Shown piece after piece: positions 9,842 through 19,299 of a stretch of DNA of 64,000 nucleotides. The DNA comes from Pseudomonadota bacterium (GTDB lineage Bacteria; Pseudomonadota; Alphaproteobacteria; Caulobacterales; Caulobacteraceae), in NCBI GenBank assembly GCA_023386645.1, contig JAEWJI010000058.1:62001-126000 (forward strand), read 5' to 3'. The notes beneath the pieces are model-generated. The model was not told the origin of the DNA and made no database searches. It saw nothing but the letters and a program-made list of their open reading frames with translations. Both the position numbers and the translations under genes were made by a program. The first letter of the stretch is position 1, and every line of letters begins with the position of its first letter.

Positions 9842-10298
9842 GACAGGAGCCGTGGGGCTTAAAGCCGGCGAGCGAGGCCGCGTCCTCGGCCAACAGGTCG
9901 GCGATGGTGATCTTCGAAAGGGCGGCGCCGGCCGCCTCATCGGCGGCGGTCAGGGCCTTGGCGACCTGGCGGGGGATGTGCTCGCCCACCGGGCAGCCCT
10001 TGGCCCCCGCCGGGGTCGAGCCCAGGTGGGCGCAGCCGTTCACCGCCTTCAGGACCTGATCCAGGGTGATCGTCTCCGGCTGGCGCAACAGCCAGGAGCC
10101 CCCCGAGGCGCCTGGCCGGGTGGCGATCAGCCCGGCCTTGGCCAGCAGGGCCGTGACCCGTCGGATGACCACGGGATTGGTGGGGACCGAGGCGGCCAGC
10201 ACCGCGCTTGGGGCCGCCCGGTCGGCCGAGAATGCGCCCTTGTGGGCCAGATAGGCCAGGGCGTGGGCGGCGACGGGGAAGCGTTGGCTGTCGGACAT
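9828..10298 (-). CDS. Rrf2-family transcriptional regulator
   Basis: This 156-residue protein has an N-terminal winged helix: FPVAAHALAYLAHKGAF, then the LAASVPTNPVVIRRVTALLAKAGLIATRPGASGG recognition region typical of Rrf2/BadM proteins. Two cysteines 14 residues apart (GCAHLG...KGCPVG) lie where Rrf2 members bind Fe-S clusters, and a third is at the C-terminus (HGSCPVAA); whether it holds a cluster is open. The start is ATG-10298, not the longer frame to 10343. It precedes and overlaps the SDR, so it may regulate it. Confidence 0.88.
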   Translation of the reverse strand: MSDSQRFPVAAHALAYLAHKGAFSADRAAPSAVLAASVPTNPVVIRRVTALLAKAGLIATRPGASGGSWLLRQPETITLDQVLKAVNGCAHLGSTPAGAKGCPVGEHIPRQVAKALTAADEAAGAALSKITIADLLAEDAASLAGFKPHGSCPVAA

Positions 10299-10442
10299 GG
10301 CGTTCCTTCGAAGCCGAAGGTAGGCGCCGCGAGGCCTTTGCACAAATTCAGCCGCTTCGGGGCGATTGAAACCGGTTCGGGATGGGCCTAAACCGCCGCG
10401 GCTTTGATGGGCCCGCCGCTCGCGTGCGCCCGGAGGATACGC

Positions 10443-12422
10443 ATGGCCGGGGACCTCAACCCCACGAGCGCCGCCGCTCCCCAGGCGAGCGCCTCAGCCG
10501 ACCCCGCACAATCGCAGACCTCCGCGCCGCCCCAGGGCCACGGACCGACCGGTCACGGGCGCTCGGGCTTCTGGGCCCTGACGATCGGCGCGATCGGGGT
10601 GGTGTTCGGCGATATCGGCACCAGTCCGCTCTACGCCCTGCGCGAGGCGATCGATCACGCGCGGGGCGGGGCCCTGAGCGGCGACCTGGCGGTCATCGGC
10701 GTGGTTTCGCTGGCCTTCTGGGCCCTGATGGTCGTGGTGACGTTCAAATACGTCTTCTTCCTGATGCGGGCCGACAACAAGGGCGAGGGCGGCACCCTGG
10801 CGCTCATGGCCCTGGCCCAGCACGCGGTGGGTCGGCGCAGCGCCTGGATCTTCGTGCTCGGCGTCTGCGGCGCGGCCCTGTTCTACGGCGACGGTATCAT
10901 CACGCCGGCGATCTCGGTGCTGTCGGCCGTTGAAGGAGTGAAGGACGCGCCGGGCGTGGCGGGCCGGCTGGATCCCCTGATCGTGCCGATCTCCGCCGGG
11001 ATTCTTATCGGACTATTCCTCGTCCAGTCGCGCGGCACGGCGGGGCTGGCCCGGTATTTCGGACCCATCACGGCCCTGTGGTTTCTGTGCCTCGGAGGCC
11101 TCGGCCTGTTCCACATCTTCGACGACATCTCGATCCTGCGGGCCCTGTCGCCCCACTACGGCATCCAGCTGCTGATCGAGGACGGCTTCCTGGGTTTCAT
11201 CATCCTGGGCAGCGTCTTCCTGGCCGTGACCGGTGCCGAGGCGCTGTACGCCGATATGGGTCACTTCGGTAAGGCGCCGATCCGGATGGGCTGGCTGGCC
11301 TTCGTCCTGCCCTGCCTGACCCTGAACTATCTGGGCCAGGGCGCCCTGATCCTGGACCGGCCTGAGGCCTCGGAGAACCCGTTCTGGAGCATGGTGCCGG
11401 AGATGGCCTACTGGCCCATGCTGGGCCTGGCCACGGCGGCCACGGTCATCGCTTCGCAGGCCGTGATCACCGGCGCCTTCTCGGTGACCCAGCAGGCGGT
11501 GCAGCTGGGGCTCCTGCCCCGGATCGAGATCAGGAATACGTCGGAGAGCCAGGCCGGCCAGATCTTCGTGCCGGCGGTAAACATGGCCCTGATGGTCGGG
11601 GTTCTGGTCCTGCTCTTCGCCTTCCGGAGCTCGCACAACCTGACGGCCGCCTATGGGGTGGCGGTGACGGGCACCATGCTGGTCAACACCCTGATGGCCT
11701 ATTTCGTCGTCACCAAGAAGTGGCGCTGGCCCCTGTGGGCAGTGGCCGGGACGCTCATTCCCTTCGGCTTTATCGATACCGTGTTCCTGACGTCGAACCT
11801 GCTGAAGATTCCGGACGGGGCCTGGATGCCGCTGGTGCTCGGCGCGGCCCTGGTGCTGATCATGTGGACCTGGACGCGGGGCAGCCAAATCCTGGCCGAC
11901 AAGGCCAAGAAGGACAGCCTGCCCCTGACCGACCTGATCGAGATGCTGAAGGCGCGGCCGCCTCACCGGGCGCCCGGGACGGCGGTGTTCCTTACGTCCG
12001 ACCCCGACGTCGCGCCCGTCGCCCTCATGCACAATCTCAAGCACAACAAGGTGCTGCACGAGAAGAACGTGATCCTGACGGTGCGCACCGCCGATCGTCC
12101 GCGCGTGCCGGAGGACAAGCGGATCACGATGGAGCCGATCAGCGACGACTTCAAAAAGCTGACGGTCACCTACGGCTTCATGGAAACGCCCAACGTGCCG
12201 CGCGCGCTCAGCCTGTGCCGTCGCCAGGGGCTGAAGTTCGACATCATGTCGACCAGCTTCTTCCTCGGCCGGCGCTCGGTGATCCCCTCGGCCAACCAGG
12301 GCATGCCGTTGTGGCAGGACAGGCTCTATATCTTTCTGATGAGAAACGCGGCCAATCCCACGGACTTCTATCGGATTCCTCCCGGGCGGGTGGTCGAGCT
12401 CGGCGCGCAGGTGGCGGTGTGA
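10443..12422 (+). CDS. kup: KUP-family potassium transporter
   Basis: This is a secondary K+ uptake system in the inner membrane, driven by H+ symport. The ATG at 10443 is preceded by CGGAGG at good spacing; the in-frame ATG at 10404 is not. After a Gln/Ser/Pro-rich 40-residue N-terminal tail the family signature FGDIGTSPLYALREA appears, then about twelve transmembrane segments and a hydrophilic C-terminal domain (from about residue 475) with VPRALSLCRRQG and MSTSFFLGR, as in KUP proteins. Length 659. The stop overlaps a GTG that could start rsmB. Confidence 0.95.
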   Translation: MAGDLNPTSAAAPQASASADPAQSQTSAPPQGHGPTGHGRSGFWALTIGAIGVVFGDIGTSPLYALREAIDHARGGALSGDLAVIGVVSLAFWALMVVVTFKYVFFLMRADNKGEGGTLALMALAQHAVGRRSAWIFVLGVCGAALFYGDGIITPAISVLSAVEGVKDAPGVAGRLDPLIVPISAGILIGLFLVQSRGTAGLARYFGPITALWFLCLGGLGLFHIFDDISILRALSPHYGIQLLIEDGFLGFIILGSVFLAVTGAEALYADMGHFGKAPIRMGWLAFVLPCLTLNYLGQGALILDRPEASENPFWSMVPEMAYWPMLGLATAATVIASQAVITGAFSVTQQAVQLGLLPRIEIRNTSESQAGQIFVPAVNMALMVGVLVLLFAFRSSHNLTAAYGVAVTGTMLVNTLMAYFVVTKKWRWPLWAVAGTLIPFGFIDTVFLTSNLLKIPDGAWMPLVLGAALVLIMWTWTRGSQILADKAKKDSLPLTDLIEMLKARPPHRAPGTAVFLTSDPDVAPVALMHNLKHNKVLHEKNVILTVRTADRPRVPEDKRITMEPISDDFKKLTVTYGFMETPNVPRALSLCRRQGLKFDIMSTSFFLGRRSVIPSANQGMPLWQDRLYIFLMRNAANPTDFYRIPPGRVVELGAQVAV

Positions 12423-12475
12423 GCGCGGTGCGAGGGCCCGGTGGCGGTCGCGATTCCGGCGCTCGCGGCCGAAGG

Positions 12476-13819
12476 ATGGCGGACAAGGCGCGCGGTCCCC
12501 GGCGGCCGGCGGCGTCGTCTGAAGCGGTCCGAGACGAGGATCCCGGCTCCGGCGTAGAGGCGCGGGTCGCGGCGGCCCTGTTGCTGCAGGCGGCGCTCGA
12601 GCGGCGGGGCGGCATGGACGAGGCGCTGAAGCAGCCGGCCCTCGCCGCGCTCTCCGGGCCTGACCGGGCCTTCGCGCGGGCCGTCGCCATGGCCGCGCTG
12701 CGGCGGCTGGGCGAGATCGACCAGATCCTGGATCGGCGGCTGCAGAAGTCGCCGCCAGACGCGGTTCGGATGCTGATGCGCATCGCCCTGGCCCAGACCC
12801 TGGTGCTGAAGACCCCGGCCTTCGCGGCGATCTCCACGGCAGTCAAGCTGGCCGAGCGCGACCCCAAGACGCGGCCCTACAAGAACCTGGTCAATGCGGT
12901 GCTGCGCGGGGTGGACCGCGAAGGTCCCGGCCTGACCGTCGCCCGCGCCAACCTGCCCGACTGGATCGCGGCGCGCTGGGCCCAGGCCTATGGCGAGGCG
13001 GTGGTCGACGCCCTGGCCCTGGCCGCGCGGGAAGAGCCGGCGACCGACCTGAGCCTGAAGCCGGGCGTCGACCCTGCGGGCGTGGCGGAGGCCCTGGAGG
13101 GGGAGATAATGCCCGGCGGATCGGTGCGCACCGCCCGGCGCGGCGACGTGGCGACCTGGCCGGGGTTCGAGGCGGGCGACTGGTGGGTGCAGGATGCCGC
13201 CGCCGCCGTTCCGGCCCGGCTGCTCGCGGCCCGCTCCGGCGAGACCGTGCTCGACATGTGCGCCGCGCCCGGCGGCAAGACCCTGCAGTCGGCGGCGACG
13301 GGCGCGAAGGTCACGGCGCTGGATCGTTCCGAAAGCCGGCTGAAGCGTCTGCGCGCCAATCTGGAGCGGACCGGGCTCGACGCCGAGATCGTGGTGACGC
13401 CGGCTGAGGATTGGGACGATCCGCGCGCCTTCGACGCCGTGCTCCTGGACGCGCCCTGCACCGCCACCGGCACCTTCCGGCGCAATCCGGAAGTGTTGCG
13501 CGCCACCCGGCCGGCCGAGGTGGCCAAGCTGGCCGACGTACAGCACCGGCTGCTGGACGCGGCCGCAACCCGGGTGAAGCCGGGCGGGCGGCTGGTCTAT
13601 TGCGTCTGCTCGCTGGAGCGTGAGGAGGGGGAGACCCAGATCATCGCCTTCCTGCGCCGCAACCCCGCGTTTCGCACCGTCCCCGCCGATCCGGCCGCCG
13701 TGGGCGCCCCGCCCGAGAGCCTGACCCCGGAGGGATGGCTGCGGATACTGCCCTCGATGTGGGCGGAACGCGGCGGCCTGGACGGCTTCTTCGCCGCGCG
13801 GCTGGAGCGGGAGAGGTAA
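12476..13819 (+). CDS. rsmB: 16S rRNA (cytosine-C5) methyltransferase, RsmB type
   Basis: The N-terminal NusB-like RNA-binding domain (about 20-150, with PALAALSGPDRAFARAVAMA) is followed by the class I SAM-dependent Fmu/NOL1 domain: DMCAAPGGKT SAM loop, LDAPCTATGTFRRNPE (motif IV cysteine) and VYCVCSLEREEGE (motif VI catalytic cysteine). RsmB makes m5C967 of 16S rRNA. The start is taken at ATG-12476 (447 aa); a GTG at 12419 overlapping the kup stop would give a longer Arg/Gly-rich leader. It is co-directional with kup and probably co-transcribed. Confidence 0.9.
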   Translation: MADKARGPRRPAASSEAVRDEDPGSGVEARVAAALLLQAALERRGGMDEALKQPALAALSGPDRAFARAVAMAALRRLGEIDQILDRRLQKSPPDAVRMLMRIALAQTLVLKTPAFAAISTAVKLAERDPKTRPYKNLVNAVLRGVDREGPGLTVARANLPDWIAARWAQAYGEAVVDALALAAREEPATDLSLKPGVDPAGVAEALEGEIMPGGSVRTARRGDVATWPGFEAGDWWVQDAAAAVPARLLAARSGETVLDMCAAPGGKTLQSAATGAKVTALDRSESRLKRLRANLERTGLDAEIVVTPAEDWDDPRAFDAVLLDAPCTATGTFRRNPEVLRATRPAEVAKLADVQHRLLDAAATRVKPGGRLVYCVCSLEREEGETQIIAFLRRNPAFRTVPADPAAVGAPPESLTPEGWLRILPSMWAERGGLDGFFAARLERER

Positions 13820-13820
13820 G

Positions 13821-13853
13821 CCCGGAGGGGCGAACCTGGTTCGTCCCTCCGGG
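13821..13853. terminator. strong hairpin between convergent genes
   Basis: CCCGGAGGG(G)CGAAC pairs with GTTCG(T)CCCTCCGGG around a 3-nt loop, giving a nearly perfect 15-bp stem two bases after the rsmB stop and ten before the stop of the convergent small gene. No U-tract follows on either strand, so it may stabilise 3' ends or terminate weakly. Confidence 0.6.
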
Positions 13854-13863
13854 TGTTCACGCG

Positions 13864-14064
13864 TCAGTACGCGAGATCAGGAAAGTCGGCAGGCAGTTTC
13901 TCTGCGGCTGCGATGTCAGGGCCAATGCGCCCCTTCATAATGTCCGCGATACGGCCTTGATTGATGACGAAATATGAGGCGATCACCTCATACTTGTACC
14001 CAAGTTTACGGGCCAGCTTGATGATGCTGACGACCGTCTCGTCCAGTCTCGTTCGGTTCGCCAT
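13864..14064 (-). CDS. small HTH-like protein
   Basis: This is a 66-residue basic protein from ATG-14064 (MANRTRLDETVVSII). The segment KYEVIASYFVINQGRIADIMKGRIG looks like a helix-turn-helix: IASYF as the first helix, NQGRIADI as recognition helix. Similar small proteins occur widely in alphaproteobacteria and phages; none to my knowledge has a defined role. A GGGGACATATCCCC imperfect palindrome at about 14120-14133 upstream could be an operator. A weaker in-frame start exists at 14127. It is probably real because of the intact HTH pattern and isolation from other genes. Confidence 0.65.
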   Translation of the reverse strand: MANRTRLDETVVSIIKLARKLGYKYEVIASYFVINQGRIADIMKGRIGPDIAAAEKLPADFPDLAY

Positions 14065-14135
14065 GATGGCGAGCTCCCTTCTCGATAAAGAGCCGAACGA
14101 TTGACTGTCACCACGAATAGGGGACATATCCCCCG

Positions 14136-14200
14136 GTGATCACAAACCAACCGTTTCGGCGGTTGAACCCAAGGCCCCGGCGCCAACCGGGGCCTTGCCC
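14136..14200 (+). ncRNA. candidate small RNA with intrinsic terminator
   Basis: In the 274-bp gene-free stretch 14065-14338, TTGACTG at 14101-14107 and GACATATC at 14123-14130 fit the caulobacterial housekeeping promoter pattern. Downstream, CAACCG/CGGTTG (14148-14165) forms a small hairpin, and AAGGCCCCGG/CCGGGGCCTT with a 6-nt loop (14171-14196) followed by GCCCTTTTG is a convincing intrinsic terminator. No coding gene on the plus strand needs this terminator, so a short RNA of about 65 nt is the simplest reading. The rest of the gap holds a possible rpe promoter (TTGACG near 14227) and a leader hairpin at 14286-14323. Confidence 0.45.
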
Positions 14201-14338
14201 TTTTGTGGCGGAGCGAATCCAAGCCACTCGTCAGCGTTGACGGATTCCACCGGCGCTACAACCATAAAAAGTTACGCAGTTTCAGCGGGGCGGTAGCTCC
14301 AGCTTGCCCCACGCGTCGCCCCGCCTTATCCCCCCGAC

Positions 14339-15001
14339 ATGGCCGCGCCCCTGATCTGTCCGTCGATCCTCGCCAGCGATTTCGCGCGGCTGGGCGAGGA
14401 GGTGCGGGCGCTGGAGGCGGCGGGAGCGGACTGGATCCACGTCGACGTCATGGACGGGCATTTCGTGCCGAACCTGACGATGGGGCCCGATATCGTGAAG
14501 GCGGTCCGCCCCCACTCGACCCTGCCCTTCGACGTACACCTGATGGTCGCTCCGGTCGATCCGTGGCTGGAGGCCTATCGCGAGGCCGGGGCCGATATCC
14601 TGACCGTCCATCCCGAGAGCGGGCCGCATCTGCACCGGACCCTGGGTCGGATCCGACAGCTTGGGGCCCGGGCCGGGGTGGTGTTCAACCCCGCGACGCC
14701 GCTGGCGATCCTGGAGGAGGTGGCGGACCTAGTCGATCTGGTGCTGATCATGTCGGTCAATCCGGGCTTCGGCGGCCAGTCGTTCATCCCGACCGCGCTT
14801 CGCAAGATCGAACGGGCGCGGGCGATCCTGGATGATGCAGGGTCGAAGGCGGTGCTGCAGGTCGACGGGGGCGTGACCTCGGCTAACGCGGCGGCTTGCG
14901 TCGCCGCCGGCGCGGACGCCCTGGTCGCCGGCTCCTTCGTGTTCAAGGGCGGCCCCGAGGCCTATTCCGCCAACATCGCCGCGTTGAAATCCGCTTCGTG
15001 A
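14339..15001 (+). CDS. rpe: ribulose-phosphate 3-epimerase
   Basis: The enzyme interconverts ribulose-5-P and xylulose-5-P (pentose phosphate pathway). The TIM-barrel motifs are all present: CPSILASDFARLGEE, WIHVDVMDGHFVPN (metal-binding His/Asp), FDVHLMV, MSVNPGFGGQ and the phosphate-binding VDGGV...GADALVAGS. Length 220 is normal. The ATG at 14339 follows a GC-rich leader that can fold (CGGGGCG/CGCCCCG). The TGA overlaps the GTG start of the heparinase-like gene, so the two are translationally coupled. Confidence 0.97.
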   Translation: MAAPLICPSILASDFARLGEEVRALEAAGADWIHVDVMDGHFVPNLTMGPDIVKAVRPHSTLPFDVHLMVAPVDPWLEAYREAGADILTVHPESGPHLHRTLGRIRQLGARAGVVFNPATPLAILEEVADLVDLVLIMSVNPGFGGQSFIPTALRKIERARAILDDAGSKAVLQVDGGVTSANAAACVAAGADALVAGSFVFKGGPEAYSANIAALKSAS

Positions 15002-16806
15002 GCCCTCTCGGTCCCTTCGCCCCCCGTCCGCCGGCCGCCGACATCGGCGGAGCGATCCCCGGCCTGCCGGGCGCGCCGCCGCGCACCCCGGTGAAGGCGG
15101 GAGGCGCGCGGGCCGGCGCCGAACTGTGGCCCGCCCTGGCCGGACGCCTCCTGACGCGGCAGCTGTGGATCGAGCTCTACGGCCTGCCGGGCTACACTCT
15201 GACGCTGGCCGGTGGGCGCGGGGCCGGGTTCGCCGCCGCGCCGCGCGACTTTCGCCCCGTCGATCCGGCGATCGGCAAGGGAGCGCTCGGCGGCCGGTTC
15301 ATGCTGGCGGGGGCCAGCCTGGAGGCCCCGGCGCCGGCCGACCCGTGGAACCGGCCCAGCCCCAGCCGGGCCTTCGCGACCGAGCTTCACGCTTTCGCCT
15401 GGGCGCCCGCCCTGCTCCAGCAGGGGGATCGCGGCGCCGCCGAGGCCCTGAGGCTTACGCTCGCGTGGTCGGACTATTTCAATCGCTGGTCGCCCTTCGC
15501 GTGGGACCCCGAGATCATGGGGCGGCGGGTGCTGACCCTGGCCTGTTCCGGTCGGCGGATGGCGGCGGTCGCCGACGAGGTCCAGCGCGGGCGGCTGGCG
15601 GACAGCCTTGCCCGGCAGGCGCGACAGCTGCTGCGGCCCCCGGGCGGTCTCGCGGGACGGGCGCGGAGACTGGCGGCGGCTGCGACTGCCGGATGCGTGC
15701 TCACGGGGCCGGCCGGCGCGAGCCTCAGGCGGCGGGCGCTGGGTCGTCTTCCCGGGGCGCTGAGGATCACGGCGGACGAGGCGGGCGGCCATGCCTCCCG
15801 CAGCCCCGAGGCGGGGCTGGAGCTCCTGTTCGACCTGCTGACGCTCGAGGACGCCCTGGCCCAGACAGCGGAAACGGCGCCGTCGGAGCTTGGACAGGCG
15901 ATCGCGCGTCTGTCGCGAGGCCTGGAAGCCCTGGTCATGCCGGACGGACGACTGGCCAGCTTCCAGGGGGGCGGCCCCTCCACCGCGGCGCGCGTGGCCG
16001 CCGCCCTCCCGCCGTCCGAGGATCGCGCGCCGACCCCCGAGGGGGCGGTGGGCGGTCTGGTCCGCATCCAGAGTCCGCTTCTGACCATCATGGCCGATGC
16101 GGCCGCGCCGGCTTCCGGAGCCTGGGGCGCGGCGGCCTGCGCCCAGCCGCTGGCCCTGGAGATCGCCTGCGGGCGGGATCGGCTGATCACCGGATGCGGA
16201 TGGACCCCCGCCGCGACCGAGCGCCAGGCGCTGAGGCTGACGCCCGGCCATTCGACCCTGACGCTGGGGGAGCAGTCGACGGCCGAACCTCTGGGCGGCT
16301 GGAAGGCGGACCTGCTTGGCCCGCGCCTGGTCGGGCGGTCGCCGACGGTCACGGTCGAGCAGCGGGCGGGCGAAGGCGCCCTGTGGCTGGAGATGGAGCA
16401 CGACGGGTGGCTGGTCCCCTTCGGCCTGCTGCACCAGCGCCGGCTCTATCTCGACCAGCGGCTGGATGAGCTGAGGGCCGAGGAGCGGCTGCATCCGGGG
16501 CCGGGGCAGGAGGGGGTGGTGCGCGCCATCGCCGCCCCGTTCGCCGTGCGCTTCCATCTGGAGCCGGGGGTCCAGGCGTCCCTGGCGCGCGACCGGCGCT
16601 CGATCCTGTTGCGCGGCGGCTCGGGGCGGGGCTGGTGGTTCCGGACCGACGGTCCCGACGTCGCCATCGAACCCAGCGTCCGTATCGACGAGGGGCTGAC
16701 GCGGCGCTCGCTGCAGATCGTCGTGCGTGGCTCGGCCCGGACGGACGCCGAGACCAGGATCCGCTGGAAACTGAACCCGGCCGGCGGCGCGGGCGACCCG
16801 GTCTAG
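14998..16806 (+). CDS. heparinase II/III-like protein
   Basis: This 602-residue protein starts with GTG overlapping the rpe stop (GTGA). The N-terminal half is helical and resembles the alpha-toroid of heparinase II/III proteins (WSDYFNRWSPFAWDPEIMGRRVLTLA); the C-terminal half is beta-rich (from about 360), with GGLVRIQSPLLTIMADAAAP and GRDRLITGCGW, matching the heparinase II/III C-terminal sandwich. No clear signal peptide is seen. In many alphaproteobacteria a protein of this family sits between rpe and purH; substrate and activity are unknown. The family placement is good; lyase activity is not shown. Confidence 0.8.
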   Translation: MSPLGPFAPRPPAADIGGAIPGLPGAPPRTPVKAGGARAGAELWPALAGRLLTRQLWIELYGLPGYTLTLAGGRGAGFAAAPRDFRPVDPAIGKGALGGRFMLAGASLEAPAPADPWNRPSPSRAFATELHAFAWAPALLQQGDRGAAEALRLTLAWSDYFNRWSPFAWDPEIMGRRVLTLACSGRRMAAVADEVQRGRLADSLARQARQLLRPPGGLAGRARRLAAAATAGCVLTGPAGASLRRRALGRLPGALRITADEAGGHASRSPEAGLELLFDLLTLEDALAQTAETAPSELGQAIARLSRGLEALVMPDGRLASFQGGGPSTAARVAAALPPSEDRAPTPEGAVGGLVRIQSPLLTIMADAAAPASGAWGAAACAQPLALEIACGRDRLITGCGWTPAATERQALRLTPGHSTLTLGEQSTAEPLGGWKADLLGPRLVGRSPTVTVEQRAGEGALWLEMEHDGWLVPFGLLHQRRLYLDQRLDELRAEERLHPGPGQEGVVRAIAAPFAVRFHLEPGVQASLARDRRSILLRGGSGRGWWFRTDGPDVAIEPSVRIDEGLTRRSLQIVVRGSARTDAETRIRWKLNPAGGAGDPV

Positions 16807-16880
16807 GGCCCTAGCACGGCTGACGCCGGAGGGCCGGGATGCTAGAGGCCCGCATCCCCTTCAGCCGACGAGCTCTCCCC

Positions 16881-18485
16881 ATGCCCGCCGCCCCCGACTT
16901 CCCGCCCGCGCCCGACCGGGTGAAGCCTGTCCGCGCCCTGATCTCGCTTTCGGGCAAGACCGGGCTGGAAGAGGCGGCCCGGGCGCTCCATCAGGCCGGG
17001 GTCGAGCTGGTATCGACCGGGGGCACCCGGGCCGCCCTGGCGGGGCTCGGTCTCCCGGTTCGGGATGTCGCCGACCTGACCGGCTTCCCGGAGATGATGG
17101 ACGGGCGGGTGAAGACCCTGCATCCGGTGGTTCACGGCGGTCTGCTGGGCGTGCGCGACGCGGCCGACCACGCGGGGGCGATGCGGGATCACGGGATCGG
17201 CCCGATCGATATCGTCTGGATCGACCTCTATCCGTTCGAGTCCACCATCGCGGCGGGGGCCGGCTTCGAGGCGGCGATCGAGAACATCGACATCGGCGGC
17301 CCGGCCATGATCCGCTCCGGCGCCAAGAACCACGGCTATGTGGCGGTCGCGGTGGATCGTGAAGGCGTCAGCGAGATCGTCGAGGCCCTGGCGGGGGAGG
17401 GCGGTACGACCCTTGAACTGCGCAAACGCCTGGCGGCTCGAGCCTTCGCGCGCACCGCAGCCTATGACGCGGCCGTTTCGGGCTGGTTCGCGGGCCAGGT
17501 GGCAGATGCCGCGCCGGGCCGGCGGTCGATCGCCGGAAGCCTGGCCCAGACCCTGCGCTACGGCGAGAACCCGCACCAGTCCGGCGCCTTCTATCGCACC
17601 AGCGAGGCCCGGCCCGGCGTGGCCCACGCCCGCCAGCTTCAAGGCAAGGAACTGGGTTACAACAACATCGCCGACGCCGACGCCGCTTATGAGCTGGTCG
17701 CCGAATTCGCGGGGCCGGCCTGCGTGATCGTGAAACACGCCAACCCCTGCGGGGTGGCGGTGGGCGGAGACCTGGCAGAGGCCTATGCCCGGGCGCTGGA
17801 ATGCGATCCGGTGTCGGCCTTCGGCGGGGTGGTGGCGGTCAACCGGCCGCTTTCGGAAGCCGATGCGCGGGCCATCACCGACATCTTCACCGAGGTCGTC
17901 ATCGCGCCAGGCGCCGACGAAGCCGCCGTGGCGGTGTTCGCCGCCAAGAAGAACCTGCGTCTGCTACTGACCGACGACCTGCCCGATCCCATGGCGGCCG
18001 GCGAGGTGTTCCGCTCGGTGGCCGGGGGCTTCCTGGTCCAGTCGCGCGATACGGCGCGGATCACCGCCGCCGATCTGAAGATCGTGACCCGTCGCCAGCC
18101 GACGCCGCGCGAGATCGAGGACATGCTGTTCGCCTTCACCGTGGCCAAGCACGTCAAGTCCAACGCCATCGTCTACGCCAAGGACGGCCAGACCGCAGGC
18201 ATCGGCGCCGGCCAGATGAACCGGCGGGACTCGGCCCGCATCGCGGCCATCCGGGCCAGGGAGGCGGGCGAGGCCAAGGGGCTGGCGCATTCGCTGGCCG
18301 AAGGCTCGGCCTGTGCGTCCGAGGCCTTCTTCCCGTTCGCCGACGGCCTGCTGGAGGCGGTCGCCGCCGGCGCTACGGCGGTGATCCAGCCGGGGGGCTC
18401 GATCCGCGACGCGGAGGTGATCGCCGCCGCGGACGAGGCGGGAGTGGCGATGGCGTTCACTGGGGTGCGGGTGTTCCGGCACTGA
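16881..18485 (+). CDS. purH: bifunctional AICAR transformylase/IMP cyclohydrolase
   Basis: The enzyme catalyses the last two steps of de novo IMP synthesis. The N-terminal MGS-like cyclohydrolase domain has [20 protein letters not shown] and [16 protein letters not shown]; the C-terminal AICARFT domain has [36 protein letters not shown] (the Lys-His pair) and [12 protein letters not shown]. Starting at ATG-16881 gives 534 residues, the usual length; an ATG 14 codons upstream adds a non-conserved leader. It follows the heparinase-like gene in the same direction. Confidence 0.97.
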   Translation: MPAAPDFPPAPDRVKPVRALISLSGKTGLEEAARALHQAGVELVSTGGTRAALAGLGLPVRDVADLTGFPEMMDGRVKTLHPVVHGGLLGVRDAADHAGAMRDHGIGPIDIVWIDLYPFESTIAAGAGFEAAIENIDIGGPAMIRSGAKNHGYVAVAVDREGVSEIVEALAGEGGTTLELRKRLAARAFARTAAYDAAVSGWFAGQVADAAPGRRSIAGSLAQTLRYGENPHQSGAFYRTSEARPGVAHARQLQGKELGYNNIADADAAYELVAEFAGPACVIVKHANPCGVAVGGDLAEAYARALECDPVSAFGGVVAVNRPLSEADARAITDIFTEVVIAPGADEAAVAVFAAKKNLRLLLTDDLPDPMAAGEVFRSVAGGFLVQSRDTARITAADLKIVTRRQPTPREIEDMLFAFTVAKHVKSNAIVYAKDGQTAGIGAGQMNRRDSARIAAIRAREAGEAKGLAHSLAEGSACASEAFFPFADGLLEAVAAGATAVIQPGGSIRDAEVIAAADEAGVAMAFTGVRVFRH

Positions 18486-18558
18486 TGTCTGGGAGCGCTA
18501 TCGCTCGCCGCTCGGCGGCTCGCTCGTCTAGCTCCGGTCGTGACTTGAGGTGACAAGC

Positions 18559-19299
18559 ATGGACACCCTGTCGGAACGGTGGGCGCGGCTGGAGCCGCAC
18601 GCGATCTTCGAGGGGCCGGAGGACCGGACACCCCGGCCGACAGTGCTGCTGTTCCACGGCTGCGGGGGCTTGAGGGGGCATCTGCCCAAATACGCGGCGG
18701 CTGCGGTCGAGGCCGGCTGGCGGGCGGTGATCGTAGATTCCTATGCGCCGCGAGGCTGGAGCCGGGAGTTCGCCATGGCCACGGTCTGCACGGGCCTGTT
18801 GCTGCAGGGCTGGCAGAGGGCGGGCGACGTGCTGGCCTCCTTGGAGGGGGTGGCGAGCCGCCCGGACGTCGACGGGTCGCGTATCGCGCTGGCCGGCTGG
18901 AGCCACGGCGGCTGGGGGATCATGGAGGCGATGAGCGCGGACCGCGACCGATACGGCCCCCTGGGCGTGCGCGACGCCGAGATGGCGGACCTGTCGCCTG
19001 TGAAGGCGGCCTTCCTGGCCTATCCTTACGTGGGCATCGGGGCCTTGAACCGGATGCGGCCCTGGCACCATTGTCCGAAGACCTTGGCCGTGATCGCGCG
19101 CCGCGACCACCTGACCACCGTGCGAAACGCCGAGCGGGTGCACGAGATGGTGCGCGGCTGCGGCGCGGAGGTCGAGACCTGGATCGCCTCGGGCACCCAC
19201 AGCTTCGACGAACCGATGACGGCCACGCCCATGCGGTATGACCCAGCCCTGGCCGAGGAGGCGGTGCGCCGTTTTCGAGGGCTGCTGGAAAGCGTCTAG
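18559..19299 (+). CDS. dienelactone-hydrolase-like alpha/beta hydrolase
   Basis: This cytosolic 246-residue protein has the alpha/beta hydrolase fold: VLLFHGCGG (oxyanion loop), nucleophile elbow AGWSHGGW (Ser), [10 protein letters not shown] for the acid and SGTHSFDEP for the His. The overall design (no signal peptide, HGCGG, TH.FD) matches the dienelactone hydrolase family. Substrate is unknown. The ATG at 18559 has TTGAGG eight bases upstream; GTG-18550 is an alternative. Its 3' end overlaps the convergent trpS by 4 bp. Confidence 0.8.
   Translation: MDTLSERWARLEPHAIFEGPEDRTPRPTVLLFHGCGGLRGHLPKYAAAAVEAGWRAVIVDSYAPRGWSREFAMATVCTGLLLQGWQRAGDVLASLEGVASRPDVDGSRIALAGWSHGGWGIMEAMSADRDRYGPLGVRDAEMADLSPVKAAFLAYPYVGIGALNRMRPWHHCPKTLAVIARRDHLTTVRNAERVHEMVRGCGAEVETWIASGTHSFDEPMTATPMRYDPALAEEAVRRFRGLLESV

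Noticed and set aside
14201..14275. tRNA-like ...CGCTACAACCA near 14270
   Set aside because: The ACCA-like end has no matching acceptor stem, no T-loop GTTCGA and no anticodon arm in the right place.
18486..18545. GC-rich small hairpins between purH and the hydrolase
   Set aside because: No U-tract and weak stems; not separable from random GC pairing.
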